Translations under genes and position numbers: made by a program
Part shown: in pieces, positions 37,181 through 51,580 of the stretch
Numbering within the stretch: position 1 is the stretch's first letter
Layout of the letters: every line of letters begins with the position of its first letter
Assembly: GCA_003342895.1 (NCBI GenBank)
Contig: PTFA01000280.1
Location: 192,331 to 256,330 of the forward strand
Reading direction: 5' to 3'
DNA from: Casuarius casuarius
Lineage: Eukaryota; Chordata; Aves; Casuariiformes; Casuariidae
DNA length: 64,000 nucleotides
The notes under the pieces: generated by a model
The model's input: only the letters and a program-made list of their open reading frames with translations
Told to the model about the DNA's origin: nothing
Databases searched by the model: none

Positions 37181-40100
37181 ACACCTTTGCTGCTAAGTTT
37201 ATAAGTCTGGCTACAAAAATCCGATGACCTGTTGTGCCCTGGAGTAAAGCGACCTGCCTGGATTGCAGTCTACTCACCACCGAGCAAAATTCTTTTTCAC
37301 ATCATCCTAAAAATCACAGTTTAATATCAAGAGATATAACCAGAATGAAAATATAAATCTGGATTCCATTTACAGTTTACCACTGGCCTGTTTTCAGAAG
37401 TCAGTTAAAAAAATAATTAGAAGAACAAGATATGGCGAAGGATATTTTGGAGATCTTAAAGCCACTGCATGAGCCTTTAAGGAGCCAGATGTTTCTTCTC
37501 CAGAAACTGTTTTCTATAGCATGATATTTCAGTGCTATTAATGAATACAAAGTGGGTGGGAAGAAAGGAAAGACGCAGTAAGACAGATAGCTTTGTTCAG
37601 CTACTTAGTACTGCACAGCCAGCATTCGCTAGCAGCACTTTGTATCTGCTCCCCGTCTCTCCCACCCCTCCGCCTTCCCTCACTGCCTTGTGCGCAATCA
37701 CACAGTCACAGGGGTTGTTTGGGAGACCATCAGCCTTACAATCCCTCAACTCGAGGATAAATGGTACGTTTCTCAGGTTGCTGTGTAAGCCCTGCAGTTC
37801 TTTAATTACCGTCCTTCCCTAAACCCTGACTCAGATTCCAGTCTGTCCTATTATACAGCACAAATACAGACATCCATAAGTAGGGAAGGCTCAGGAATCA
37901 GTCACCATAACGAACCCACATCAAACTGTGGGCCACTTACATGTTCCCTTCTCTAACTTGACTAAAGAATACAAAGAACCTACAGACAATTGTTTAAAAA
38001 ATAATTTTGCTGAATTCAAGCCAGAATTACAAAGGAAACCGGTTTAATAGTACCAGTTGGTTACTTCCAGTTTCTAATAAGTTTTTATCTATTGCTATGG
38101 CCCCAGATTTTCTGAAGATCAACACTTCTAATCAGAGTGCTTTGGAGCAAGTCCTGACTGCCTGAGCCTACCCACCCCAGGATCATCGCTACAGGCATTA
38201 CCATTGTGTCAAGATGAACATCATCAGTTCAAAAGTTATTTCAGAAGGTAGGAAAAAACATCAGTGTTTGCAAAAATGATCACTTCCTTTAAATTGACAG
38301 AAAAGAGGAACACTAGTACATCATTTGAGATGTCAAGATTTCTTACAGACCCAATACATTTTACTAGAGTAGTTCCACTACATTTTTTTCTACTGTCTCT
38401 AGTTGCCTGGAAGGCTTTCTCTCTACAGGTCTCCATCCACTTCTAGGCTACAACAATAGGACATAGCTGGGCACGAAGCTTGAAGCATCAGCATAAAGGT
38501 CACGGCTAACAACTCTGCTCTTGAAGTACTGCACTGCTGTTCACAGAGATCATTTATGCAAAAAGCAAAGCTTTCTCTACAGCTACGGAAACAATCTTCC
38601 ATAAGAACATAAGATCACCATACATCTCCCCACTTTGCGCTACAAAAAAAATCAGTAAACCACCTAGGAGCAATTTCAGTACCAGTGTGATGGGAGCCAC
38701 AGAAGGGCCTGGAAGGAGGAAAACAACATGGCAAGTTTTTTCTTGGTCATCAGCCACTGAAGCCAGAGTAGCAGCAGAAATAAGGTATTTGCACTGTGCA
38801 ATAGGGGTAATACAAATCATACAGCCCTAGCTTTGACCCTGTGTTTTTTTATAAGAAATATCTGACGTCTGCAGACACCTCAGTAAGCAACAGACTAAAA
38901 CTGAGCCACGCTAGAGTGTAGGGTTCAAAGAGCATTTAAAAGATGCGGGAGTAAAACACCTTCTCCTTTTCTTCTTCCACCTCAGGAGGAATGATGGTTT
39001 TCCTCAACTGAAAAAAATATATATGGCTTCCCTGCAGCGTCACTCTGTTGGCCTCATAACTGACCACAGGACTCCAGCGGCGCCTGCCGACAGCATCATC
39101 AAAAGCCAAAAATCTCTGGCAGGAAAAGCGAGGAATAAAATCTGGTCTCATATCCACAAAGATTGGTAACTCGTTCTTGCCTTATTTCGACGGTGACTAG
39201 CACCTAACTACTGCAGACATGTTACAACAGACAACCTTACTCGTAGCAGATCGCTTATGCGTTTGATATTGTTCGGAAGAGTTCGGAACGAGGGGGACAA
39301 ATTCCCAGAGCAACCACCTTCCTTCCTCCCGTTTGTGCTCCGGCTCTTCACAGGGCACCTCGGCAGCCGCACGCTTGTCACCCGAGGAAGTGGCGTGCGA
39401 GGAACACGGAAAGTAAAGTGCCACCGCCTGATCTGCGTGCGAGGTTGCAGAGGCACCACAGAGCATTAGACAACTTTCAAATGCCACAGATGGGTTGTCA
39501 AAGTCAGGTTATACTGCTGCTCCAACCAATTTATTGCACTTGTCACACGAGCAAAATTTAAGAAACAATTTCAGGCTGTTCTAAGGCAACCTCCGGGGAG
39601 GGGAGTAAGTCTGCACACTAAAAAATAGTTCTCCAACACATACGTAACAAAAAACATTCAAAAGTTACAGTGATTCACAGCCCTTCACTTTGTTGTTCAG
39701 CTGGCCACAGTAAATTCAGCAACTTAGCACAATGCCAAAACATGAAGCTTTTCTTCCCTCCCTCTTCCCCACTGATACCTGAGAGATATTTCATTACGGC
39801 AATACCCAGGTGCAGATGTTCTTTACTAAGAGAGGTTTGGGCACAGCAATCTGCGCACGCTGATCAAAAGCAATACCGAACAGTGGCAGGAGTCCAAGGC
39901 TTTCACTGCGCACCTCCCACAATCCTTGTCAAAATAATGCTTTCACAACTATTCATGTTGAAGGCCAGGCCAAAAGTTATTCAAAGCTGAGGACAGCAGT
40001 CTAAAATTCTTTGTTAATACCAGGTACACAAATAATATGTACGGTTAATAGGAATCCACAACCCATGAGTACTTGTGCTATACACTTATTTTCTGACAAG

Positions 40101-43100
40101 AGAATGCACCCACCTTATGAGCCTTTCCTAAAACTGATCCAACAGAATCACAAAAGAAAATTCACTCTACAAAAAATGTGGAGAAAGAGTATAAGGGATT
40201 GAAAATGTCACTAGGCATAGCACTTATGTTGCTATCTCAAGTACACACAAATTCAAAATATTTGCCATACTGAATGAAGCTGAACTACCTCTACTGTAAG
40301 GGAAGCAACAAGTAAAAAGAGGCAGCAGGTTTGTTAGACAGCAAGACCACGTCTCAAAAGAACTAACTCAGAGTGCATGGTCTTATCCTAAAACCTCATT
40401 GCTAGCAGCTGTGGTGAGTTTTTCCCATCTGTTAAACATAAGCAGGTCATTGCACCACAAGTCCATGCTGCGGCAGGACAACACACACTGCACTGTGCGC
40501 TGCTCAAAACAGCGCTATTTTATGTGACCAGATTAATGAAAGACAGATACCGTAATTTAAGTACCCACTTGCTTCACAAAGGCCAAAGACTATAAATGGT
40601 ACCCACAATGTCACTATGTAATCACAACATAACTAAAGCCTTTATAAATCCCAGATTTAGGCGATAATGTAAAACATAGTATGTGCATGAAACCTCTCTC
40701 TCTCGCCTCCCCTCAACTATATATTACTATTATTTCCTTCCTTGGTGTTATAAGCACAGCTTTTGTATTTTTACTGATTTTTTTCTGACTTTTTTGTATT
40801 TCTATTGATTTTTAGTGATTACTGATTACTAGTAAAGTATGCATTTTGCTTTCCAATAAAAAGTGATTTTCTTGAAAACAGACACGCTATGAACATTGCT
40901 CCAGAAAAGAATCAAAAAAACCTTCTTCACACTACATAGTGTGTAAAATCTCCATAAGTTTTCCAGTAAAACCTCCCTTTTCCCTGTCCCCTTTCTCCTC
41001 CTTGGAATTGAGATTCATCAAATTTGAGATTTTCCGTGGTATTTGGTACAATTTTGGTGACTGAGATTTTTCAGGCCCACGACACAATTAATCTTTTTCT
41101 TTGAGTAGTCATTTGAGTCACAGAAAACATGAGTTCATGGATCTTTCTCCAAATCAAGCACAGTGGAGTATAACCACCTGTACAAAGTGTAAAACTGTGA
41201 CCAAGAAAGGTAGACTGAATTTGACTCTAAATATTTGATATGATCCTTCTTATTCAAGGAGAAGTTGCTGCACTGAAGGGATCAGAGCATTAACAAGAAA
41301 ACATAGGAGGGACTAAACTCGGGACCAGGACTTCTGTCTCTTGAGTATCTGTATGTACAATTTTGGAGCTGGGATGAATAAGGAACTCATCAGGACTATA
41401 AGCAATTCATGCAAATATAGCCTGCCCCTGTTTAAGGGGTATTAGAACTCTTAAAACTGAAATCTGCAGTTACGTACCACTCAAGAATTCAGAAGAAACT
41501 AGAATTACCTTTTTCATGTCTTTGCAAATTTGTAGTAGTAGCATTGGTGCTTCACTAGAATAGGCAAACTATGATTAGCAAGAAAAGAGATAATTTATGA
41601 AGGCATTATAAATTGTAACCTCATGAAAAACTTTAAGTCAGAATTTGGTAATATGTTTTTTAACTTGTATATGATTTTTCAAATTCCCAGGGTTCAGTTC
41701 ATGTGGCGCTCTCAGACAATTTTTCTTCAGATTGAAACTGAGAAATATCAAATCTTACATGGTATTTGAATTTTTTTAGATTTGAGAATAGGCATAAAAA
41801 TGTCTCAAGGACAACTCCTTGACTGGAATAGCAATTCCTTGGTTGTCCGCCCCCCTGGCTTTTTCTTTGCTACTAAAAAAAAGGAAGCAAAGTCTGATGT
41901 TGATTCCCTCCTGCATCCTTAGAAAAAGATTAGCTGGAATACAGTGAATTAGCTTATTCACAAAGGATGCTGAAATGGCTGATCAACGTAGCGAATCAGC
42001 AAGTTTGTTTGCAAGAGAAACCTTAATAACTGAAATATGCAAGTTAGATCTATTGGAGAGGGAGTTATGGAAGAACAGCAGTTGCCCATATCATTAGTTC
42101 TCCCTGTAATTACATGAGAAAGCTCACTTACATAGAAAAAACATCAAGCAGTTGCTGAAGCATTTACTTCTTATTCTCTAACACTGAATAATGCTTACAG
42201 AGCTTAATATGGGGAATCAGTATTCTTGTAACGAGGTTAAGCTACGTATACAGTTCTACTGCTGAAATATAAATCTGACTGGAAACATAACTTCATCTGC
42301 CTGTATTTACTTCTTATGAAGAAGCAAAGTTATACATACATCAAAACTGAGACAAATCTCTAAAGTAGATTTTATTTCAGAACTAGGTCTTTCCTTTATT
42401 AGGTATTAATCTGTCTGCAAAACACAGGCACAGTAGACAGAGCTTACTCTTGCATGGCTCTTCCTTCATTTTGCACAATATTTCCCCAAAGTGGCAGTGA
42501 TCACTTGATCTTCCCCTAAGCAGCATCTCCTGTTGGATTGCTACAGGACCTCATTCCCTCTGCCCCTCATTTCCGACACGCCTGCAGCAGCATAGTTAAT
42601 CAGCCTCAGGCAGATGCGGAAAGACGGCCTTGCGCCCATGGCCCCCGCTGAAATGGCAGATTAAGTTATTCCATGTCTGGTAGGGACACAGACATAGGTC
42701 TGGGTGATGTCATCAAAGAGAACTAGTTGGGAGGGGAAATTTTTTCTCCCTTTGCCCCAAGATTTATTAGGCTTTTCAGGCTTTGTTGCTTGTAAAGAGA
42801 TGGATGCTGACCTGGCCTAGTAACAGACCTCCAAGATTCTAGCAATCAAGTGTGGAGTCGATTCATTTGCCTAGGTTTTGATCATTGCTGAAACAAAATC
42901 AGGTCCAAAATGAAGCAACTTAAATGCATTTTTCTTAATCCTTTTACTGTGGATAGCCAATACGTACTCTATAATTTATCCAAAACCATTTTCATAGTCT
43001 ATGCCAAATGGCACCTGAGCACATAATAAAGGTGTCTTATTTCTCCAGGTTACATAGAACAAAGAAATCTTGATTTATTGCTTGCTGGCAATATCATCTG

Positions 43101-43677
43101 CTGCAAATATTACTTATTCTGAAGATAAGGATGCTTTGTTTAGCTCCAAAGGTCAGGTGGTGTGACGCTGCAGTTCCTTGGAACTGATTTATGGTACAGA
43201 AGTTTGTAATTGTAACACCTTATTTCATATTTTCATTCCTTCCTGCAAATAATCTTGTGAGTGACGTTAATGATCTCACTAACAGCAACCTAATCCAAGA
43301 TGAAGGCTTGTAACAAAAGACAGGAGTCAAGATAAACTTGATTTAACAGCTTGTGCAAGCCTCAAGTATAATTTTAAAAATCTATTTGTGGGATTTTATT
43401 CTTTGCACTCAATGGAGGCAAATTTCGCAGCCCCAATCTTGCAATGCTTATGCACATGCTTAGCCTTATACAAACACTAACTTCCCATATTTCAGCAAAT
43501 TTCACTCATTTTAAGTCAGGAATACATGTCTATGAGCACCAAGGGCCATCTAAAATCCTGATTCAGCATACTGAAAACAGAGACAACTTGTTTACACGTT
43601 CACAAGAAGCCAAGCCTTTGCAGGATTCATTGTTGATACACTAACACAAAATTCAGCCTGTTTCTCCTCATCGCTTC

Positions 43678-43697
43678 AAAAAAAAAAAAAAAAAAAT
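43678..43697. repeat. Poly-A run (20 A)
   Basis: Uninterrupted A on the plus strand in intronic sequence, with no recognisable retroposon body upstream. Confidence 0.9.
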
Positions 43698-46600
43698 CCA
43701 AGTAACATTCTAAAACTTGACATCTATCTCATTCCTTAATTAAATGTTGTTTTTCTAATGGTTACCACACTACCCTTTAAACTGGTTGCAGATTTTGTTT
43801 GCTTTTGTTAAAGAGATGAAGTTCTGTGGCTTCAAGCCAACGCAGAGCCACGTGAAATTGGATCGGCATAGTCAACCATTAAAAAGGTGCCAGACGCAGC
43901 TCTGTGGAACGTTTCCCGCAATCACTGAAGAAGTGAGAGTAAGTGCCACCTTCCCTATGCCAGATAGGCTCAGATGTCATAGAAACACAAAGACACGAAC
44001 CAATAAAATAAAGCATCAGAACAGCCTTCTAATTCTGGTCAGTTACAATTATTGTAGTGTCAGCCTCAATATTTATTTTCTGATGAGGAGTGACACTAGA
44101 GGAATGCCATTTTAGCAATCCGTTTTCAAGTGGCTATAAATCTGCCACAAGAACCTGAAGTGCATTCTGGCAGAAATAGCATTCATTTCTAATATTATTA
44201 CAGCTATTCCACTAAAGAGCAGCAGATAACAATTTTCAGTGATTTTGCTCAAAATCAGAGAAACTCCTTTTATAAGTTTGTGAAGGAGCATTTGCTTGTG
44301 TGGTAGAAGTTGTGCTCTAGCCTACAGAACACAGATTATTCCTTTCTGATACCTGTCTACAATCACGCAAACAAAAATAGCCAACTGCTTTGAAGAAGGC
44401 CATCCTAAGGAGGAAAGACCAGACTGAGAACTATCTTGTGCCAGATTAGGAAAAACAGGCCCTGAAAAGCCATTCTTCAATATCAGAAATCACTGATTTT
44501 CACATAGAGCAACTTTCAACAAGAGTTATTACAGACTTTTATCGTTAACAGCGATACAAATGTTTCCCCTCAATTTCCTCCCTTACGGAAGCCTCACTCC
44601 AGTCTAAATCTTTGCCAGCTCCATTCAGGATCAATGGTCTGTCAAAGCCTCACATTTCAATACCAGATAAAATTTGGAATACCTAAGAAGCAGTCATCTG
44701 CCGAGCACAGGGGACACACGAGAAGTCCAAGGTCCCTCCGAACGTTTTTCCCCACAGCGCTCCCTGGCATACACAGTAGTTTCAGCCCTGCCTTTTTGCC
44801 AGGTTTGCAGTAAGCTGGCAACTCAAACTTGGCGTAGTCCTACTCTTCTTGCCACCAGACTGGCCTCAGGCCGCAGGGAGAGGCTGGCGGGGATGCCTGG
44901 GGAGCGTTTTTCATACCTCCTGCCACATCAGCCATCTGGCAAACTCCTCTGCCTGGTGCTGAAGCTCACTGATTTCCTCTCCCCTTACAGAGGGGCACAA
45001 AAGGCACCGAGATGGAGTGCTTCGTCTTCCTTCCTCCCCCCGATCCACTTGGAATATATTGGACTTCGGTAAAATTGTTTCAAAATACAACCTTCTCATT
45101 CTGTCCTGCATAAACAGATTTCACTTTTTCTTATCCTCCTTCCCAAACCTTGCCAAAATTAGTCACCCTAACATCATAAAAAAATAGCATGGATGTTAAA
45201 ATAGACTGCCAGCTATTTAAAAGATTAAAAAACAAGTATGACTTTAAAGAACAAGACAACGCTAAACTAAATAAAATACAAGTAGAAGCCAAAACTTTAA
45301 GCCTTTGCTCAGTATCTTTTTCTTTCTCTACTTTAATTGTGCCCATGTGCTTTCCAGTCTGAATTTCACTGGTGATAAAATATACCATTAAAAAAACCCA
45401 AGAGACACACAGACAGATACTCTGCAACTTCTCCTGTAAGCGCCTCAGAGTAACTTCTGGTTTAATACTATGATCTTAGTCAGGGCAAACAAATAGCTCG
45501 GATGAACAGAGCCAAATGTTGCTAAGCAATGTGGTACAGTAGTTCACCCAGGACGGGGAGGAGCAGAAGAGGGTGGACTGAGGAGAAGCAGAGACGTGCA
45601 CGGTTCTCTGCTCACCAGGGACAACTCTTCCCTTGCCCGGCTACTCAACTCCTATGAAACACAAAGGTATCAAAACAATAAATTACTTAGGAACACCACA
45701 CTGCTTTTAAGGAAAATAGAGCACAAAACATTACATACTGAATTTGTGGTGCTTTATCAGAACGTACAGAAAGAATTAAAATAAAATACTTCAGTAAACA
45801 AGTTTCAGAGTCAGGCCACAGGGTAATTAATTTTCCCAAAAGGAACAACTACCGCATCCAAAATTGAAACTTGACCATCGCTTTGAAAGCCTAGAGTTAC
45901 GGACTTAGAAAAGCTATACCGGTATTCAAAATAGTTAGGACGACCGGAGTTTGAAATCAGAAAAATCTGAAAACATTTCTACATTTTAAAAAGGCTAGAG
46001 GGTACTTGTCCTTTCAGCAATGTGAAAACAGATACTAGTAATTACATTACAAGAACACATTCTAACTTCTGCGACCTGTTGCAACCTTAAACATTGCAAA
46101 GTTAGAAACTTTCTATGCATCTCTGATGAGAATAAATTTAAGCTTTTAGAGTATTCTTAAGAAAGCACCAAAAATTAGATTACTACAGAGATGCTGCAGG
46201 GTAGGCACTGCATGTAAAGAATGTACCAGATACTGAGAAAAACGCTATAGCATGGTATAAAGTTTTAAAACGGGACCCATATTTTCTTCCACCTCAAAGC
46301 ACTTTACTGACTGAGCTCACTATCTCCTTACACAAATCCTTTCTATTTCCCTCCACTTCAATAAACAATCAGCCATTCTTCATTAAAGTTACAGACAATA
46401 CCTCCAAAGTGAACTCTCTTCTTGGATCTTGACTTTTCAGCCATAGCTGCTAGTCATCTTACTTGAGTTTTGCGTGCTTCTGCATCTTCATGAAGAAAAA
46501 CATCCCAGGCATTTAATCTCAAAGTGTACTATTTTAACTACATAAGAAGTTAAGCCCTTTCAAGAAAAGTAGGATTTGAGAAATGTTCTAAATTTTTATA

Positions 46601-49600
46601 CAAAATGCTGCTGAAAACAAATTCTTACTTTTTAAGAGTACAGCAACAATAAAAATCCCAAATCAAGATGACCACAAACAAGAAGTCTTATTTTACACAA
46701 GTTAGAGACTCAAAGCCCACATCCTTTCAATTCCACACTGTACCAAGAGATTTTTTTTCCCTGATGCAGGTTTCCATGGAAATGCATCAGTCACTAATCT
46801 AAATAAGTGCGGGTGAAGGACGCCTGAAAACCTAGAGCAATTACACATGCCATTAGAGGAAAAGAATATGATTCAACCAGCTATGAGAAGTGCGGCACAG
46901 CTATCACTTCTATATATTGTTGTAGTGTTCTAAAAACAAAACTGCTTCTCTATGTTTTTAAACCCACTCTTTTACTGCCTATAAGAGGGGGGAAAAAAAA
47001 AGAAAAAATTACAAATACCTCTCACGTAACAAGCACACAGTGAAGTCAGACCACATTAGTTGCAAAGCACAAATAGAATTAAATAACGCACAGTTGTTTT
47101 GCCATGCAAAACCATTGTACATGAATACTTGTCTTTCCATTACTGGTCAAAGATACTTCACTTCAGTTATTCTGATAAGCAATATGAGACTGAATATTTT
47201 GATCTGCACTAAAATAGTAATGATTGAAAAGTAAATATAAAATCTGATTAGTGCATTACCAAACACCTGGTAGTAACCAGAGCGCACATATCAGCCCCAG
47301 GTGTGTCTGTATTTACAAGGATAACTCCAATTCAGCGCCCATATTAACTTGGTGCAATATATAACAGAATGGGCGCACGTTCTCCTGTCTTTGGGCGCAA
47401 GCTCTTACAGCTCTGCTCCACCACACAGACTCACCTCCAGAGACCCCCTCATGAAGCCTCACCTCTCTCGCGCGCCATGTACTCCTCAGTCACTTCACGC
47501 AGCAGCCACGCTAGCAGTTTCGTATATAGGTCAGCTAGTTTTCGTGTCCTTCTGCCTGCTTTACACTCAACCCGTTATTACCTCCCATCACACAGGAAAA
47601 AGTTTTAGAGATCTGGAGCAGGGACTGTGCTGTTGCATACGAACAAGTGTTTTGCCAAAAGGACAGAGCATCTAATCAGCTCTCTGGACTATCTGAATTG
47701 TGTTGCTATCCAGTCATCCCTCCCTTCCCGCACCCTCGGAGGGATGCGCTGTTACAGGACTACCTAGAAAACACTGAGCAGTCTTGACAAGATCCAGTTT
47801 TAGGATCTTAATGACAATTTTGTCAAGTTCTCTGCGTCTGTATCAGGTTTTACAGAAAATGTCTTCCAAACTGTTGTAACTATATGTAAGAAAGAGGCTA
47901 ATAAGTAAATAGTGCTGCAGCTTCCAGATTCCGGAGCACAGATGTGAGGTGCAGCATCCATACTACCCGCATGCATGCCAGCAACACGCTCCTTGTAGCC
48001 CCCTTGGCAATCTACCTGAAATGGGTGAGATTTTGGCTGTTAACATTGCAGTTAGGACATGAGCAGTAGCATCTGAGCAGGAGAAAGCACACTTACTGAG
48101 GAAAGGACATCTTAAATTTTGATTTGCTTTTAAGTCTCTGTTCTGCACAAGTACCATTTCCAGACCACAGCTAAGCACTCTCCACCTACCCCCAAGTACC
48201 GGGAACACCTAGCAAGCACGTGGGCGGTGGAGAACCCATCTTCCCTACGCGTCCAGGGCTCTCCTTGCCGACACCCAGGGACCGCTGGGAATAAACCCTC
48301 AGGAGCTCAACTCCAGTTCATAGCACACAACCGCTAGAACAAGGGGACGGAAAGACAGCTTGGAGTAAAGCTGACAGAGACAGGAGCACGAAACAAGACA
48401 AGAAAAGCAGCAACAGAAGAAGCTACAGGGAAGAAGAAAGGAGAAGAAATACTAGCTCTGTGGAAAAGCTATGTATGCCACCCTGAAATTATAGGAGATT
48501 GTTTATTCAAAGTGATGTGGTGCTTTAAAACATGATTAATAAACATGAATATTAATGAATATTTGACTAGTAAAGAGTAGGAGACCAGGGAATATCCAAA
48601 CACTGCAGTTAAAGACAAATAACAAACTGAACTCCTGGTGCTGCCAGTGACAGGAGCTTGAGCTTGCAGGTAACATACAGCTGAAGTAATTCATCAGTTT
48701 AAAAAAAAAAATAGACTGCAAGATACACTGTTATCACTTTCCTACTGGCTAAGAAGCTGGTGAAGTGTACAGAAAGGGAGCACTTGACTTGGACTTGGGT
48801 TGCTGTGCAGGTCAGACTTGTGGTGTTTGCAAAAGCCAGTATTAAAACTGCTCTTGGGGTTACAAGATCAGCCCTGAACTAGCTAAGAGAAGGTCCCTGG
48901 AATGCCAGAGCGGGCAATGGGAAAGGCACAACGTGGGGAAGGAGCATCTGATTTCTGTTAGTTGCTTCTATTTCAGTATTTCCAGAGTTGGTTATTCCTC
49001 ATTCAGGGTAGACCTTTCAAAGGTGCAGTTAAGACATTAAAACAAGGAATTGGAAAAGAGGCAGATAATTTGTCTTTGCTGCTTCTGGTTTCATTATCTG
49101 AATGATAGTGACTGTGATTTTTACAAAGAGAAGGGTTATAGAGATGCATGGAAAAATTACATCAAGTAGCTTATGCGCTATGTTAACAGAACTGAATGCA
49201 TTGCCTGGATATACAGTGAAAGACCGTTCTAATGCTGATGGCCGAGTCTGCACATATACCTCTGAAATGGAAAAGAAATGTACAGCCATAGAAAGAACTA
49301 CCATGAAATATTTTCCATAGTCAATGTATTTAATCATTTTTCTCAGAGTATATTTATTATTAATGATTTTCCCTTGCTGACTCCATTGCCTAAGAATATT
49401 TTTTTTTTAATCTGCCAATAAAAAGCACTAATCTTACTGTATTTACTATTTCACTGCTTGCAGGAACAGCAGGAAATATATTTTAATTATGAAATCTAAA
49501 AACAAGATGAAAGAATATAGTTTTTTTATTGCATAGAGGAGACTTTCACATTTGCTTTTTCTCGTACAATTTAATTTTCAAACTGAAGAGAAAAGTTTAT

Positions 49601-51553
49601 AAAGATTTCACTAGTAAACCCATATATTGTATTATATGTATAACAGAGTTATTGTTCAGTTTGAAAATTCAATGTTTTTGCAGAAAATTTGACACTGGTT
49701 TTCTGAACTGAAATAAGGGCCTCCAAATTCCTTCATATGCAAACACACTTAAAATTTACATAATAAGACGACTGACACGATGAGAAAATGGTCACTGTTC
49801 ACAAAGAACTGAACACAACTCTCCTCTGTACTCTGTATGATTGTCAAAGAAATAAAATTTTTATTGGTACAAACTTCATTTCAATTTAAAAAAAGGAAAA
49901 ACTACATGCACAGGTTAAGAACTCTAAAAGATCATACTCCAAATCAGCTTAAACATGTATTATCCTTTAAGTTTTCAGTTTTAGTTCTGTCATTCACACT
50001 TAAATGCCTTTTCTTCATCTGCTGAAGTCTTTAAAAAAGCAGCAGAAAGTAGGTCTTCCTTTTCAAATCTGACATTGTTATTTACAACTCATGCTAGACC
50101 CTTTCAAGTTTTATTTTCTAACATTTAGTCCAAACTAGATTAAGATTTTTTTTAAAGTGATAGTAAATCACATTTCAAAACAAACATTTTAGATCTCTCT
50201 GATGACAAAAGGCATATCCTTTAAAAGTTTTATTTATAAGACTCTTTGAAACTCTTAGTAAACACAGTGCCCTGAACAGATCACTAGAAAGTTACATGGC
50301 TTTAAACTGTATGCTGATTAAATTTGATAGTGATTTGTCCACTTTAGTGATCACAAACCAGTTTCACTTAAATGAAGAATAAAACAAACAGTGTATTACT
50401 GTATACAGATTTGGACTCATACTCGAACATGCAATTATAAGAATACATATTACAAAAAATAAAAATCCTTTACCTCAAGTAATGACTTTCACATGATACT
50501 GTTTGCATTTAAGTGAAGATCATCACTGGACTGATCACCATGAACAGCAAAAGCCAAGGTGATTAGGGTGATCAGCATTCCTGAAGTCACTGTGACCAGC
50601 TAAGTCTCCAGGGTACTTCTCAGAATAGCACTGCAATCTAGAGAACTAGGTAACCGCGGGACAGGGAGCATAAACGGCCTGCCAAAGACTACAGCGAAAG
50701 GCAAAGGCAAAGGCAAGGCAACAAACCCGTTTTAAAGTAGTTCAGTTGAAAAGGCATTTGAGATTTAACAAGTCTAATGATAAAGATGTGCAATCTCTAA
50801 AAATTTAGAAATGTCAACACATATTTTTCAAAGATATCTGAAGGTTAAAAAAGCAGGAATGGCAATAAATTGTTAACAGCTCCAGAATTTTTTTTAAGTC
50901 TAAATAGCTATTTCTTGGAAGCGAGTAGCAACATGGAAAGGAATTCTCTTAAGACTGATACACTCTAGAAACACCATTATGCATCACGCTTAATGCCTAT
51001 GAACTAATAGTAAAAAAACTAATTATGCTGCATCTTCATAATGAGTTATGAGATTTGTAAAATACTGTAACTAAGGAAATCAAACACTCTGAGTATATTT
51101 GTCATGTGAAGAAGAAAACCAAACCAAACCCCCAACCTTCAGGAGGCTGGCTGACAAGGACGGGTAGAGACGGGAGGAAACGGGAATTCAAAGGCATTGC
51201 GCACAGCCCCACCGCCAAGGCACAGAGCGGTGGGCTGCGCTGGCTGCTCGCCCTGCTGCTCCGTTCTGCGACACACAGCTAAGACAAGCAGAGTTTCTCC
51301 CCTGCAAAACGAGGGGGAAAAACAGCTGGAGAGGTAAATCTAAAGGCTATCAACCCATCATGATTCATGAGGGTTTCTACCACCGAAATGCACTCCCCTC
51401 CCGCCCCCATCTTACAGAAGAATACTTTAACAGGCATGACTTAGTGCACCTCCCAAAACCACTTTACAACTTGTAACGCTTACTGAAAAGGTAGCCTTGA
51501 CCTAACTGAAACTATCATATTGCGGATTTTGTGACATCTAAAATTTGATTGGG

Positions 51554-51580
51554 AAAAAAAGAAAAAAAGAAAAAGAAGAA
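51554..51580. repeat. A-rich purine tract
   Basis: Repeated A7G blocks grading into AAG units on the plus strand; low complexity in intron. Confidence 0.75.

Noticed and set aside
36526..37227. The longest open frame in the window (233 codons, plus strand)
   Set aside because: It begins in AT-rich intron, runs through a poly-A tract giving poly-Lys, then through CpG-rich DNA giving Ala/Arg-rich sequence. There is no recognisable domain, and the length is explained by base composition.
38936..39487. Several overlapping frames at 38.9-39.5 kb, including a minus-strand one with VVSYEANRVTLQG
   Set aside because: Frames are open on both strands and in several registers in a mildly GC-rich patch. 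No splice-site pair fits and nothing is recognisable.
44674..45072. 132-codon plus-strand frame
   Set aside because: It lies in a moderately GC-rich intronic patch, has a shadow frame on the other strand and no known domain.
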